64,000 bases of DNA. Origin: Tahibacter amnicola (GTDB taxonomy: Bacteria; Pseudomonadota; Gammaproteobacteria; Xanthomonadales; Rhodanobacteraceae). The translations under genes were made by a program, and so were the position numbers. Location of the stretch: assembly GCF_025398735.1 (NCBI RefSeq), contig NZ_CP104694.1:3063001-3127000 (forward strand), in the 5' to 3' direction. The notes beneath the pieces are model-generated. The model searched no databases, was not told the origin of the DNA, and saw only the letters and a program-made list of their open reading frames with translations. The first letter of the stretch is position 1. The number at the start of each line of letters is the position of its first letter. Positions 26,362 to 35,146 of the stretch are shown here, one piece after another.

Positions 26362-27065
26362 GTTATCTCGACACATTTTTCTTCCAGTTCTATCCGTACA
26401 TGGCTATCGCCATTTTTGCGATCGGTTGCTGGGCGCGTTTTGACCACGGCGCCTACAGCTGGCGCACGGGATCGAGCCAGTTGCTGTCGGGTCGGGGAAT
26501 GCGTCTGGGCAGCAGCGCCTTCCACCTGGGGGTCCTGGCGATCCTCGGTGGTCATCTGGTGGGATTGTTGACGCCTCATGGCGTGTACGAGGGACTGATA
26601 ACAGCGAGTCAGAAACAGTTACTGGCGATGGTGGCCGGTGGCGTTTTCGGGCTTGTCTGCCTGGTCGGCATCAGCATCCTTCTGTGGCGGCGTCTCTTCG
26701 ATACGCGTATCCGTGCGACCGGAACCGGCCGTGACCTCCTGGTGCTGGTGCTGCTTTTTGCGCAGCTGCTGCTCGGGCTGTCGACCATCGTCGTGTCTGC
26801 CGGCCACATGGATGGCGGGCAGATGATGAAGCTCGCCGAATGGGCCCAGCACATTGTCACGTTCCGTGCGGGTGCCGCGGACTTCGTGGCGGACGCGCAC
26901 TGGATCTTCAAGGCCCATATCGTGCTGGGATTGACGCTGATTCTTATCACGCCGTTCACACGCCTGGTGCACGTATGGAGCGTACCAGTGGCCTACTTGC
27001 GCCGGCCCTACCAGATCGTGCGCCGCCGCCCCGCGACGACGGACTATCCCCGGAGAGCTGCATGA
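26358..27065 (+). CDS. narI: Respiratory nitrate reductase gamma subunit (cytochrome b) NarI
   Basis: 235 residues with five membrane segments. The four haem-ligand histidines are H56 and H66 (FHLGVLAILGGHLVG), H186 (FKAHIVLG) and H204 (RLVHVWS), essentially the E. coli positions. NarI oxidises quinol at the periplasmic side and passes electrons to NarH. Overlaps with narJ and the PPIase gene (ATGA) keep the five genes on one message. Confidence 0.96.
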   Translation: MSYLDTFFFQFYPYMAIAIFAIGCWARFDHGAYSWRTGSSQLLSGRGMRLGSSAFHLGVLAILGGHLVGLLTPHGVYEGLITASQKQLLAMVAGGVFGLVCLVGISILLWRRLFDTRIRATGTGRDLLVLVLLFAQLLLGLSTIVVSAGHMDGGQMMKLAEWAQHIVTFRAGAADFVADAHWIFKAHIVLGLTLILITPFTRLVHVWSVPVAYLRRPYQIVRRRPATTDYPRRAA

Positions 27066-27925
27066 ACCGGTCGATCCCGATTGTCATGGATCGTGGCGCC
27101 CTGTCGGACGCCGCAGCCGCTGATGCGGGTGACCGCTCCTTGCCTGGTCAGGCACCTGGCTTCCTTCGCGTCGGCGACACGATCATCAGCGAGGCGGACG
27201 TCGCGCGCGAAATGCAGTACCACCGGGCCGACGATCCGCATGCGTCGCGCCGGGCGGCTGCCCGTGCACTCGCCGTGCGGGAGGTGCTGCGGCTGGAGGC
27301 GGTGCGGCTGGGCCTCGATGCGCAGGTGCAGCCGCGGGAGGGCGAGCCGCGCGAAGAAGCCACGATCCAGTGGCTGATCGATCATGAGGTGCCTTCGCCA
27401 CGCGCAGACGAAGCGTCCTGCCGCCACTACTTCGCGATGAACCGGGAGCGTTTGCGGCATCCGGATCGTCTGCAGGTACGCCATATCCTGCTGGCGGCCG
27501 CGCCGGGTGATACCGCGGCGCGCTGGCGCGCCTGCCAACTGGGCGAATCCTTGATTGAAGCATTGCGCCAGGAGCCGGACCGCTTCGGCGAGTTCGCGCT
27601 GCGCCACTCCGCGTGCCCGTCGCGCGAGGCGGGCGGCGAGCTGGGGTGGCTCGGGCGCGGCGACACTGTGCCGGAATTTGACCGGCAACTGTTCATGCTC
27701 ACGCCTGGCCTTGCGGGGCTCACGGTTGAAACGCGATACGGACACCACGTCGTCCTGCTGGACTCGGTCGAACGCGGTGAGCCGGCAAGCTACGAGGAAG
27801 TGGCGGACAAAGTCGCCGCCTACCTGGAAACCCAGGCGCGACAGAATGCCATCAACGGGTATCTACAGATCCTCTTCGCGCGCTACGGCGTGGAGGGGGT
27901 GGATCCCGAGGAGGCTGCGCCGTAG
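27062..27925 (+). CDS. Parvulin-type peptidyl-prolyl isomerase of the nar operon
   Basis: 287 residues. Residues ~1-130 form a helical SurA/NifM-like region; the parvulin domain spans ~138-235 (LQVRHILLAAAPGD, SREAGGELGWLGRGDTVPEF, ETRYGHHVVLLDS). There is no signal peptide, so it should act in the cytoplasm, presumably on assembly of NarGH. PpiC-type genes follow narI in several pseudomonads, which supports the role. The ATG overlaps the narI stop (ATGA). Confidence 0.88.
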   Translation: MNRSIPIVMDRGALSDAAAADAGDRSLPGQAPGFLRVGDTIISEADVAREMQYHRADDPHASRRAAARALAVREVLRLEAVRLGLDAQVQPREGEPREEATIQWLIDHEVPSPRADEASCRHYFAMNRERLRHPDRLQVRHILLAAAPGDTAARWRACQLGESLIEALRQEPDRFGEFALRHSACPSREAGGELGWLGRGDTVPEFDRQLFMLTPGLAGLTVETRYGHHVVLLDSVERGEPASYEEVADKVAAYLETQARQNAINGYLQILFARYGVEGVDPEEAAP

Positions 27926-28000
27926 CCGTCGAATTGCCGAGTGCGAACGCCGGCATGCGAACTCCCGAAACAGTTTCTCTCTCGACGTGCGAATGCAGTC

Positions 28001-29317
28001 ATGCAAGCAACAGCCACGCCGTCCGGCGCGCGCCAGCAAATGGCGTTATGGACCAGCACGATCACCTTCACCGTGTGTTTCGCTGTCTGGACGATCTTTT
28101 CGATCATCGGCATTCCGATCAAACAGGAACTGGGTCTCAATGACACGCAATTCGGGTTGCTGGCGGCGACACCGATTCTCACCGGTTCGCTCAGTCGCGT
28201 TTTCCTCGGCGTGTGGACCGAGCAGATAGGCGGACGAATCGTCTTCACCGGTTTGATGCTGGCCGGCGCCATCGCCACCTGGCTGCTGGCCAGCGCCACC
28301 ACGTACCTGGGATTCCTGGCGGCGGCGCTGGCGCTGGGGATCGTCGGCGGGTCGTTCACGGTCGTGATTACCTACGTGTCGAAATGGTTTCCGGTGGAAA
28401 AGCAGGGCACTGCACTGGGTATTGTCGGTGCCGGCAATATCGGCGCGGCGGTGACCAAGCTCGGCGCGCCGCTGGTCATGGTCGCCTATGGGTGGAATGG
28501 GGTTGCCAAGATCTGGGCCGTTGCGCTCGCCGTCGTCGCGGTGCTGTTCTTCGTCTTGACGAGCGACGAGCCGGACCTCGTCCAGCGCAAGGCGCGGGGC
28601 GTGAAGCCGGTGCCGTTCCGCACCCAGCTGGCGCCACTGCGGAAATTGCAGGTATGGCGTTTCTCGCTGTACTACTTTTTTGTATTTGGCGCGTTTGTGG
28701 CACTCGCCCTGTGGCTGCCGCGCTATCTTGTCGGCGCCTACGGCCTGGATCTGAAGACGGCCGGCGTCATCGCGGCGGCCTATTCGATTCCCGCCAGCTT
28801 GTTCCGGATCGTGGGCGGCTGGATGTCGGATCGCTACGGCGCCCGCAAGGTGATGTACTGGACCTTCATCGGCTCGGTGATCTGTACCTTTCTGCTGGCC
28901 TATCCGTCCACGACCTACCTGGTGGAGGGCGTTCGCGGCACGATGCAATTCACCTTGGCGATGGGCGTGGTGCCGTTCACGGTGATCGTCTTTGTCCTCG
29001 GGTTTTTCATGTCGCTGGGCAAGGCGGCTGTCTACAAGCACATCCCCGTCTACTATCCCGACAACGTCGGGTCGGTGGCCGGAATGGTGGGCATGGTCGG
29101 TGGCCTGGGGGGATTCGTCCTGCCCATCGCGTTCGGGGCGCTCAATGACTGGATCGGCGTCTGGACCAGCTGTTTCATGCTGCTGTTCGTGCTCGTGGCG
29201 ACGGCGCTCACCTGGATGCACTTCGCGATCCGCCGGATGGAGCTGGCGCGTCACCCGCAGATCCGGCGCGAAACGGATCTGCCGGAGATCCCCGCGACGA
29301 TGGGCGCGAGTCATTGA
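28001..29317 (+). CDS. Nitrate transporter, NarK1/NasA-like MFS, second copy
   Basis: 438 residues from ATG 28001 (MQATATPSG); an upstream in-frame start near 27941 is possible. About twelve membrane segments. GIVGGSFTVVITYVSKWFP near 118 and the glycine-rich block SVAGMVGMVGGLGGFVLPIA near 365 are the two NNP nitrate signatures. The shorter N-terminus suggests the H+/nitrate symporter type, complementing the first NarK; this typing is tentative. No FNR-like site was seen directly upstream. A hairpin at 29346-29374 follows. Confidence 0.9.
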   Translation: MQATATPSGARQQMALWTSTITFTVCFAVWTIFSIIGIPIKQELGLNDTQFGLLAATPILTGSLSRVFLGVWTEQIGGRIVFTGLMLAGAIATWLLASATTYLGFLAAALALGIVGGSFTVVITYVSKWFPVEKQGTALGIVGAGNIGAAVTKLGAPLVMVAYGWNGVAKIWAVALAVVAVLFFVLTSDEPDLVQRKARGVKPVPFRTQLAPLRKLQVWRFSLYYFFVFGAFVALALWLPRYLVGAYGLDLKTAGVIAAAYSIPASLFRIVGGWMSDRYGARKVMYWTFIGSVICTFLLAYPSTTYLVEGVRGTMQFTLAMGVVPFTVIVFVLGFFMSLGKAAVYKHIPVYYPDNVGSVAGMVGMVGGLGGFVLPIAFGALNDWIGVWTSCFMLLFVLVATALTWMHFAIRRMELARHPQIRRETDLPEIPATMGASH

Positions 29318-29345
29318 TGGCGAGGCAAACGACCGCTGCAACCCT

Positions 29346-29374
29346 GCCAGGCGCTGGCTATGCCAGCGTCTGGC
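29346..29374 (+). terminator. Hairpin after the second narK
   Basis: GCCAGGCGCTGGC (29346-29358) and GCCAGCGTCTGGC (29362-29374) pair over 13 positions with one G-T pair and a 3-base loop. No T-run follows, so Rho-independent termination is uncertain. Confidence 0.45.
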
Positions 29375-29445
29375 GCAGTGGATCAACGGGGGCTCCGACG
29401 AACAAGAAGGCAACGGTCTTGCCCAGATTGGGCGGCTGGATGCAC

Positions 29446-29790
29446 TCAGAGCGGTACGTCAACCATCCCGAAGTAGCCCAGGTACAGGAAGAAGGACACG
29501 AGCACCGCGTTCAGCGACCACGCGACCGTCAGTGCGCGGGCCATGTGGGCGTAGGTTTCGTTGCGTACGTTGAATGCGTTGATCCACACCCTGCGCAGGA
29601 TCCAGGCGGTATACGCAATAAAGGCGCCAAGCAACGCGCCAAGCTGGAGTGCATCCAGCCGCGGGTAGAGAAACAGAACGACACCAAAAAAGATATGGCT
29701 CGCCAGCACGCCATCCAGCCAGAAGACGCGCCAGAGCGGAAGGTGCCGGCGCGGAGCGGCGATGAATCGATCCTCGTGACGGCGCGTCAT
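29446..29790 (-). CDS. Small membrane protein, function unknown
   Basis: 114 residues with three hydrophobic segments (ASHIFFGVVLFLYPRL, LGALLGAFIAYTAWIL, and the C-terminal WSLNAVLVSFFLYLGYFGMV). ATG 29790 is preceded by GGAG (29797 region, read leftward). It lies 19 bases after the 136-residue gene on the same strand, probably one operon. Family not recognised. Confidence 0.65.
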   Translation of the reverse strand: MTRRHEDRFIAAPRRHLPLWRVFWLDGVLASHIFFGVVLFLYPRLDALQLGALLGAFIAYTAWILRRVWINAFNVRNETYAHMARALTVAWSLNAVLVSFFLYLGYFGMVDVPL

Positions 29791-29809
29791 GGCGGCTCCT
29801 GATTGAAGG

Positions 29810-30220
29810 TCAGGCGGCGCGCAGCTGCAACAGGTCGCCGCCGCGGCTGACGGCGACGAATTGCCCGATCCGGCCGCCTTTGATCTGCTCGACCATCATG
29901 CGCAACGGTTGTACGGCCTCGTCCGCGTTGGGCGGATATCCACCGCGGCCGGCGAGGGCGGCGACGAATACGATGTCCCAGTTGATGCCCGTTCGCTCGG
30001 ATTCCTCGCGCAGGCTCTCGAAACTGCCGATCTCCTCGGGACGTTTGTCGACGCACAGTACCGGCGTGAGTGCGCCGCCTTCGCCGTTGGCGAAAGCACT
30101 CCGTTGCGCGGCGCTGGCGTCGGATGGCAGGCCGGCAGACGCAAACACCATCAGCAGGCGTTGTGGTTCGTCCTGGCGACGTGCGGCTTCGAGCAGGTCG
30201 GAAAAGTGCGTGATTTGCAT
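29810..30220 (-). CDS. Conserved hypothetical protein (136 residues)
   Basis: Starts MQITHFSDLLEAARRQDEPQ. Recognisable conserved-looking blocks are LLMVFASAGLPSDAS, LTPVLCVDKRPEEIGSF and WDIVFVAALAGRGG. No signal peptide or membrane segment. I recall similar proteins in other proteobacteria carrying doubtful ribonucleotide-reductase-related labels; nothing in the sequence supports enzymatic activity. It is cotranscribed with the small membrane protein downstream. Confidence 0.7.
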   Translation of the reverse strand: MQITHFSDLLEAARRQDEPQRLLMVFASAGLPSDASAAQRSAFANGEGGALTPVLCVDKRPEEIGSFESLREESERTGINWDIVFVAALAGRGGYPPNADEAVQPLRMMVEQIKGGRIGQFVAVSRGGDLLQLRAA

Positions 30221-30443
30221 GATGGCGCTCGGTGGGTGGCTGGGGCCGAGGCTACTCGCGACGCAGCAGCCAGGAATTGACGCTGGTCAGCCAGAGGCCA
30301 TTTAACGCCGGGCGTATTTCCGGCTCACGCGGACTTATCAATTTCCATGACATTCTCGTTGATGGCATGGTAAGCGCCGGCCCCGAGGGGCGTGGTGCGG
30401 AAGGTCGCGGGACGGGAATGCAACGGGAAGGAGATCAGTGAGC

Positions 30444-30761
30444 ATGGCTGGACGTCTACCAGGACTCAACCCGCGCAGGCGTTCGGCACGGATTGGTGCC
30501 GGCGGCGCTTTTGTTCTGGCGGCCGCGCTGCTGCCATTCCTGATTGCGCTCGTCCTCGTCGTGTTTCCCAGGGCCTTTTCCGCGCCCGGGCAGGCCACGC
30601 TCGTCGGCTACGTGTTTGTCGGCGCTGCGGTGGTGGCTGCGGTGGGCGGGCTGGTGCTGGTGCGACGCTCCTGGTTATGGCTGATCCCGCCGGTCCTGGC
30701 GGTCTCGCTGGTGGTGCTGGCCTGGATGAAATCCAGTGGCACGGCCGGCGTGACGGGCTAG
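30444..30761 (+). CDS. Small membrane protein, function unknown
   Basis: About 105 residues. AAGGAG at 30428-30433 could serve either ATG 30444 or a GTG at 30438. After a basic N-terminus (RRRSARIG) come three hydrophobic stretches: GAFVLAAALLPFLIALVLVV, LVGYVFVGAAVVAAVGGLVL, and LIPPVLAVSLVVLAWM. No family recognised. It lies upstream of dbpA on the same strand, 103 bases away. Confidence 0.55.
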   Translation: MAGRLPGLNPRRRSARIGAGGAFVLAAALLPFLIALVLVVFPRAFSAPGQATLVGYVFVGAAVVAAVGGLVLVRRSWLWLIPPVLAVSLVVLAWMKSSGTAGVTG

Positions 30762-30864
30762 CCGGCGCTGAATCCCGCCCGGGCGACCACGTTGTCGTCG
30801 CCGGCCGGGCGCTAGGCCGGTAGAATGGCCCGCCGCGGATCACCCGCGTACCGGGAATCTCCGC

Positions 30865-32241
30865 ATGTCTGCTTTTTCCACGATTTCCCTGCCGTCGCCG
30901 CTGCAACAGGCGGTCGACGCGCTGGGCTTCACCACGATGACGCCGGTACAGGCGCAGAGCCTGCCGGCATTGACCGGGGGGCGCGATGTCATCGCCCAGG
31001 CCCGGACGGGCAGCGGCAAGACGGTCGCGTTCGGCCTGGGGCTGCTCTCGCGGTTGGACAGCGGTGCTTCGGGCGTGCAGGCGGCCGTGCTATGCCCCAC
31101 GCGCGAGCTGGCCGACCAGGTGGCGAAGGAAGTCCGGCGCCTTGCGCGTTTCCTGCCGAACATCAAAGTTTCGATTCTTTGCGGCGGCGTGCCACTTCGC
31201 GTGCAGGTGGAGTCGCTGGCGCATGCGCCGCATATCGTCGTCGGCACCCCCGGCCGTATCCTGGAACACCTGGAAAAGGGCAGTCTGGACTTCTCCGGCC
31301 TGCGCATGCTGGTGCTCGACGAAGCAGACCGCATGCTGGACATGGGCTTTGAGGAATCGATGAAGGCGGTGATCGGCTACACGCCGAAAGAGCGGCAGAC
31401 ATCGCTGTTTTCAGCGACATTCCCCGAATCCATCCGCGCGCTGTGCGGCAACTATCTGAGAGATCCGGTGGAAGTCACGGTGGAAGTCGCCCACGCGGCG
31501 GACGAAATCGTGCAGCGCTTCTACGAGGTGGAGCCGGACCGCAAGCTCGACACGCTGGCCTGGCTGCTGGGCGAGCACAAACCCGAGGCGGCCATCGTCT
31601 TCTGCAACACACGACGCGATACGCAGGACGTTGCGGCGGCGCTCGACCAGCGTGGGTTCTCCGTGCTGGCCCTGCATGGTGACCTCGAACAGCGTGACCG
31701 CGACGAAGTCCTGGTGCGGTTTGCCAATCGCAGCTGCACGGTTCTCGTCGCCACCGACGTGGCGGCGCGGGGCCTGGATATCCAGGACTTGCCGGTGGTG
31801 ATCACCTACGACATCGCCAGCGACGCCGATACCCACATCCATCGCGTCGGCCGCACCGGCCGTGCCGGTCAGAAGGGGTTGGCGCTGCACCTTTGCACGT
31901 CACGCGAAATGCAGCGTGCGAAAGTGATCGAAGAACGTCTGGGACATGCGTTGCGCTGGGAAGTCGCTAAGGCGGCGCCGGGCCGCCTGAAGAATGGCGT
32001 GCTGGCGCCGATGGTGACGCTGGTGTTCGATGCCGGCCGCAAGGACAAGCTCAGGCCCGGCGACATCCTCGGCGCGTTGACCGGGAGTGCGGGCCTGCCG
32101 GGCGATGCGGTCGGCAAGATCGCGATCTTCGACACACGCGCCTACGTGGCGATCCAGCGTAACCAGGCCGACAAGGCACTGGAGCAGCTGCGCGCCGGCA
32201 AGATCAAGGGACGGAGCGTCCGCGTCCGTAAGCTCGCCTGA
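30865..32241 (+). CDS. dbpA: ATP-dependent RNA helicase DbpA
   Basis: 458 residues, E. coli DbpA size. DEAD-box motifs in order: Q motif MTPVQAQSLPAL, I ARTGSGKT, Ia PTRELA, Ib TPGR, II DEAD, III SAT, V ATDVAARGLDI, VI HRVGRTGRAG. The C-terminal ~75 residues (KDKLRPGDILGALTG...GKIAIFDTRAYVAI) are the DbpA RNA-binding domain that recognises 23S rRNA hairpin 92. It functions in 50S ribosome assembly. It converges with the outer-membrane gene across a strong hairpin. Confidence 0.95.
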   Translation: MSAFSTISLPSPLQQAVDALGFTTMTPVQAQSLPALTGGRDVIAQARTGSGKTVAFGLGLLSRLDSGASGVQAAVLCPTRELADQVAKEVRRLARFLPNIKVSILCGGVPLRVQVESLAHAPHIVVGTPGRILEHLEKGSLDFSGLRMLVLDEADRMLDMGFEESMKAVIGYTPKERQTSLFSATFPESIRALCGNYLRDPVEVTVEVAHAADEIVQRFYEVEPDRKLDTLAWLLGEHKPEAAIVFCNTRRDTQDVAAALDQRGFSVLALHGDLEQRDRDEVLVRFANRSCTVLVATDVAARGLDIQDLPVVITYDIASDADTHIHRVGRTGRAGQKGLALHLCTSREMQRAKVIEERLGHALRWEVAKAAPGRLKNGVLAPMVTLVFDAGRKDKLRPGDILGALTGSAGLPGDAVGKIAIFDTRAYVAIQRNQADKALEQLRAGKIKGRSVRVRKLA

Positions 32242-32268
32242 GGGGCATGCCACGCGTTTGAGCACAGT

Positions 32269-32291
32269 CCGACGCACGGTGCGTGCGTCGG
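32269..32291. terminator. Hairpin between convergent dbpA and outer-membrane gene
   Basis: CCGACGCAC (32269-32277) and GTGCGTCGG (32283-32291), a perfect 9-base stem with 5-base loop, lies between the two stops (32241 and 32300). Probably bidirectional. Confidence 0.55.
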
Positions 32292-32299
32292 CGGCGCGT

Positions 32300-33337
32300 T
32301 CAGAACCGGCGATTGATGGTGAAATTGACCGAGTAATCGGCAAACGCCGCGTCGCCGTGATTGGCGGCGCGATAGGTGCGTTGGCGACTGCGGTCGACGG
32401 CTACCGGTACGGTGAGGCCAGCTGACCACGATTCGTTTGCGAACTGGACACCTGGCTCGACCGAGATCGCATAGCCCGGACGGCGACTGCCGCCGTTGCC
32501 GCCGATCAGGTCGTGTGGCGGTACGCCCTCGACGCGTCCGCCCAGGCTGAAGCCAAAGCCGTGCAGCTCCTTGGGCATGAAATCCACGCCGATGCGGGCG
32601 AGGTAGGCGTCCGGCACCGAGAAATTCGTCGTGCGGTTCCGCTCGGCCGGATTGATCAGGTAGGAACCGTTGAAATAGCCCGCCCACTGTTCGGCAAAGC
32701 GCCAGTAGCCCTGGGTTTCGACTACCACGCCCCAGCCGCCGTCGCCGGGCTGGATGGAGGAGTCGACATAACGCGTCGTCGGCCCGTTGGTGCGCTGGAA
32801 AACATCGGTGTTTTCGTAGTCGCCGGTCGGCGCCTTGATGCCCACCCCGATGGCCCAGTTCATGTCCTTGGCTGACTCCGGGTCGCGCATCCACCACGTG
32901 CCCGTGACGCGCACGTCAGCCAGGCCAGCACTTTGTGTGTGGTGGCGGTGCACCCGGTCGTGTTCATACAGCGAGGAACGGTCGGAGGCGAAGTAGGGGA
33001 TGGTTGCCGTGATCCACAGGCGATCCGTGGCGGCGTAGGTGAGGTTCAGGTCCAGAAAGTGGGAGCGATTGACCACTTCGGAGCCTTCGCGCTGGCGGTG
33101 TGTTTGCTCGCTGTGGCCGACGAAGTGGCGGTCGGACCGGAACCAGCGGTAGGCCATGCCGACCTGCCAGTGACCGGCCGCCAACCAGGAGCCGTCGGTC
33201 GTCTGGGCGATCGCGCCGCCGCCGCGCGCGATCACGCAGCCCTGGGAGAGGGCGGCCGGGGCGGTGAGGACGGACAGGGCGCCCAGCGCCGCCGTGGCTA
33301 GGGTCTTGACGGAAAACGTCTTTCGGAACAGAGGCAT
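32300..33337 (-). CDS. Outer-membrane transporter-like barrel protein
   Basis: About 345 residues from ATG 33337 (MPLFRKTFSVKTLATAALG), four codons more if ATG 33349 is used. A signal peptide ending near SVLTAPAALS is followed by a beta-rich sequence with LWITATIPYFASD and GIKAPTGDYENTD, typical of the meta-pathway phenol-degradation transporter-like family (PF13557 type), and a C-terminal Phe (FTINRRF). Substrate unknown. It contains several His-rich extracellular-type segments (EHDRVHRHHTQ). Confidence 0.7.
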   Translation of the reverse strand: MPLFRKTFSVKTLATAALGALSVLTAPAALSQGCVIARGGGAIAQTTDGSWLAAGHWQVGMAYRWFRSDRHFVGHSEQTHRQREGSEVVNRSHFLDLNLTYAATDRLWITATIPYFASDRSSLYEHDRVHRHHTQSAGLADVRVTGTWWMRDPESAKDMNWAIGVGIKAPTGDYENTDVFQRTNGPTTRYVDSSIQPGDGGWGVVVETQGYWRFAEQWAGYFNGSYLINPAERNRTTNFSVPDAYLARIGVDFMPKELHGFGFSLGGRVEGVPPHDLIGGNGGSRRPGYAISVEPGVQFANESWSAGLTVPVAVDRSRQRTYRAANHGDAAFADYSVNFTINRRF

Positions 33338-33534
33338 GGATGAACTCATTCTGGGTGTCGCCGCTATCGGCAGCGGTGACGTACTAACGGAAAACGCGGG
33401 CCGTTGCGCCCGCTTGGGGCCGCGCAGTATAGGCAAGCGGCGCACGCGGGCAAAGGTTAATGAGCGCGGAAACTGCGCGAACAATCGTGCCGGAGGCAGA
33501 ATAGGGGGATGCCAATCCGGAGTCAGCGACGTCG

Positions 33535-34035
33535 ATGCAAGCCCCTGTTATTCGCCATTACGAAGCCGCAGACCTGGCCCAGGTCCACGCGATCTACGCT
33601 GAGCCAGCGGCGTTCGCGAACACGCTGCAGCTGCCTTATGCCTCGCTGGCGCACTGGGAGCACAAACTCGGTGACCGGCCCGGCTTCACCTGCCTGGTTG
33701 CCCTGCGCGGCGACGAGATCGTCGGGCAGCTTGGTCTTGATGTCTGTACGGCGCCGCGTCGTCGTCACGTGGCCACGCTCGGCATGGGCGTGAAGGCTTC
33801 GGCCCGTCGCACCGGCGTCGGCGCCGCGCTCCTGCAGGCGGCGATCGAACTGTGCGAGCAATGGCTCAATGTCTCGCGTATTGAATTGGAAGTGTATACG
33901 GATAACGCCGCCGCCATCGCGCTGTACCAGCAGCACGGTTTCGTCATCGAAGGAACATGCCGCCAGGACGTGTTTCGCGATGGCGAGCTGGTCGACGTGC
34001 ATGTGATGGCGCGGTTGCGCCAGGCGCGCGGGTGA
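33535..34035 (+). CDS. GNAT-family N-acetyltransferase
   Basis: 166 residues. The acetyl-CoA loop is visible as LGMGVKASARRTGVGAALLQ near residue 82-101, followed by RIELEVYTDNAAAIALYQQHGF, the usual GNAT beta6-alpha4 block. It resembles the YhhY/PhnO-like group. Substrate unknown. It converges with the P-domain gene across a perfect 11-base hairpin. Confidence 0.85.
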   Translation: MQAPVIRHYEAADLAQVHAIYAEPAAFANTLQLPYASLAHWEHKLGDRPGFTCLVALRGDEIVGQLGLDVCTAPRRRHVATLGMGVKASARRTGVGAALLQAAIELCEQWLNVSRIELEVYTDNAAAIALYQQHGFVIEGTCRQDVFRDGELVDVHVMARLRQARG

Positions 34036-34052
34036 GGCGCCACTGACCGGAA

Positions 34053-34081
34053 GATCGTGCGCCCCATCAAGGCGCACGATC
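34053..34081. terminator. Bidirectional terminator hairpin
   Basis: GATCGTGCGCC (34053-34063) and GGCGCACGATC (34071-34081), perfect 11-base stem with 7-base loop, between convergent stops at 34035 and 34094. Confidence 0.65.
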
Positions 34082-34093
34082 CCCGAATCGCGA

Positions 34094-34737
34094 TCAGTCG
34101 ACCTTGAACTGCTGCAAGCTCACCGGCAGTGTGGGCGTTTCATCGACAAACAGCGTCGCCGCCGTGACGGCGCCGACGTCGACTTCGCAGTCGTCGGTGA
34201 TGGACAGCTGCCATGTGCCGTTGGCTTGCCCGGGCGTCAGCCCGGCCATGACGGTGTTGATGGATGTGGTGGTATTGGCGGCTTCTGCGCTCGTGCGATA
34301 GCCGCCGACGGCGAGGTTGGCGTCCGTGCCATTGGCCGTGGACGCGGCGGCCCAGAAATCACCACTGAAGGTATCGAAGAAGCCGTACTGGCCGTTGAGA
34401 TTCGAATTGTCGTCCGCCGTTCCGGTGGCGCCGGTGTCGCCGAACAGGAGAATGGACGGAGAACCGCCTGGTGCGGACAGCGTCGCATGCAGATCCCCGA
34501 CATACGTGTGGGTAATCTGGAACTGTATACCGACGCTCGTGACATTGCTGGTCAGGCCGCTGACGTTGAAGCTCACGACCAGGGGCGTGCCTTGCGAGGT
34601 GGCATCACAGGCGGCATCAGGACCGTCGGGAATGGCGCCGACACCTGCCCCCCAAAGGCCACCGCACCCGCTTCAGTAGCAACAAAAACGGACGCTGCGA
34701 GTACGCCCATCGAACAGATCAGTGTCGCCTTCTTCAT
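34094..34737 (-). pseudogene. Secreted P-domain (proprotein convertase) protein, frame broken at a C6/G6 tract
   Basis: ATG 34737 opens a clear signal peptide (MKKATLICSMGVLAASVFVA...AGA). After the run of six C on the plus strand (34648-34653) this frame ends quickly. In the next frame the sequence continues as VGAIPDGPDAACD and then a P/Homo B domain (VSFNVSGLTSNV, THTYVGDLHATLSAPGG, NGTWQLSITDDCEVDVG). One extra base in the tract would give an intact 214-residue protein. The C-terminus LPVSLQQFKVD resembles that of the nuclease at 43018. It could be a sequencing error, a phase-variable tract or a real mutation. Confidence 0.75.
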
Positions 34738-35146
34738 CGATTGCTCCACGAGATTTTGCTGTTGATTTGTCGCGCCCGGCTGGGGCGCTTCCTGCGGACA
34801 CCACGTGCGCAACGCATCCTTCGACCGCACGTAAATTCGAGGTATACCCCAGTTTCCGCGGGGCGGTCCAGTCGTTTTCGATGGTTTCCGGTGAAACGAT
34901 CAGCGGCGATCGGGATGCGGAATTCTGGAATCTGCAACAGAACTTCTGTGGGCAATTCGCAGGTATGCCCGGCAGGTTGTTCATTCTGTTAGCGAAGTGG
35001 CGAACGCGGTATTTGGTGCGGTGCAACAAACGCTGGACGGATGGCGCGACTTGCAAAGCGCGATTTATCGTCCTGTGTCCATGGCAGCATCACGGTCTTC
35101 GTTCTAGGATCACGGCGATTCCCCAGAACAGGATGTATGGCCAGTG
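34738..35146. other. Non-coding gap of 409 bases
   Basis: Divergent upstream regions of the P-domain gene and the DsbD-N-like gene. No convincing small gene, strong dyad or RNA was seen; composition is somewhat more AT-rich than the flanking genes, compatible with promoters. Confidence 0.5.

Noticed and set aside
28046-29413. Leftward frame of 455 codons opposite the second narK
   Set aside because: His/Arg/Asp-rich with no recognisable domain; the plus-strand transporter has both NNP signatures.
30232-30441. Possible 69-codon rightward gene
   Set aside because: No ribosome site, biased composition and no similarity; more likely upstream DNA of the small membrane-protein gene.
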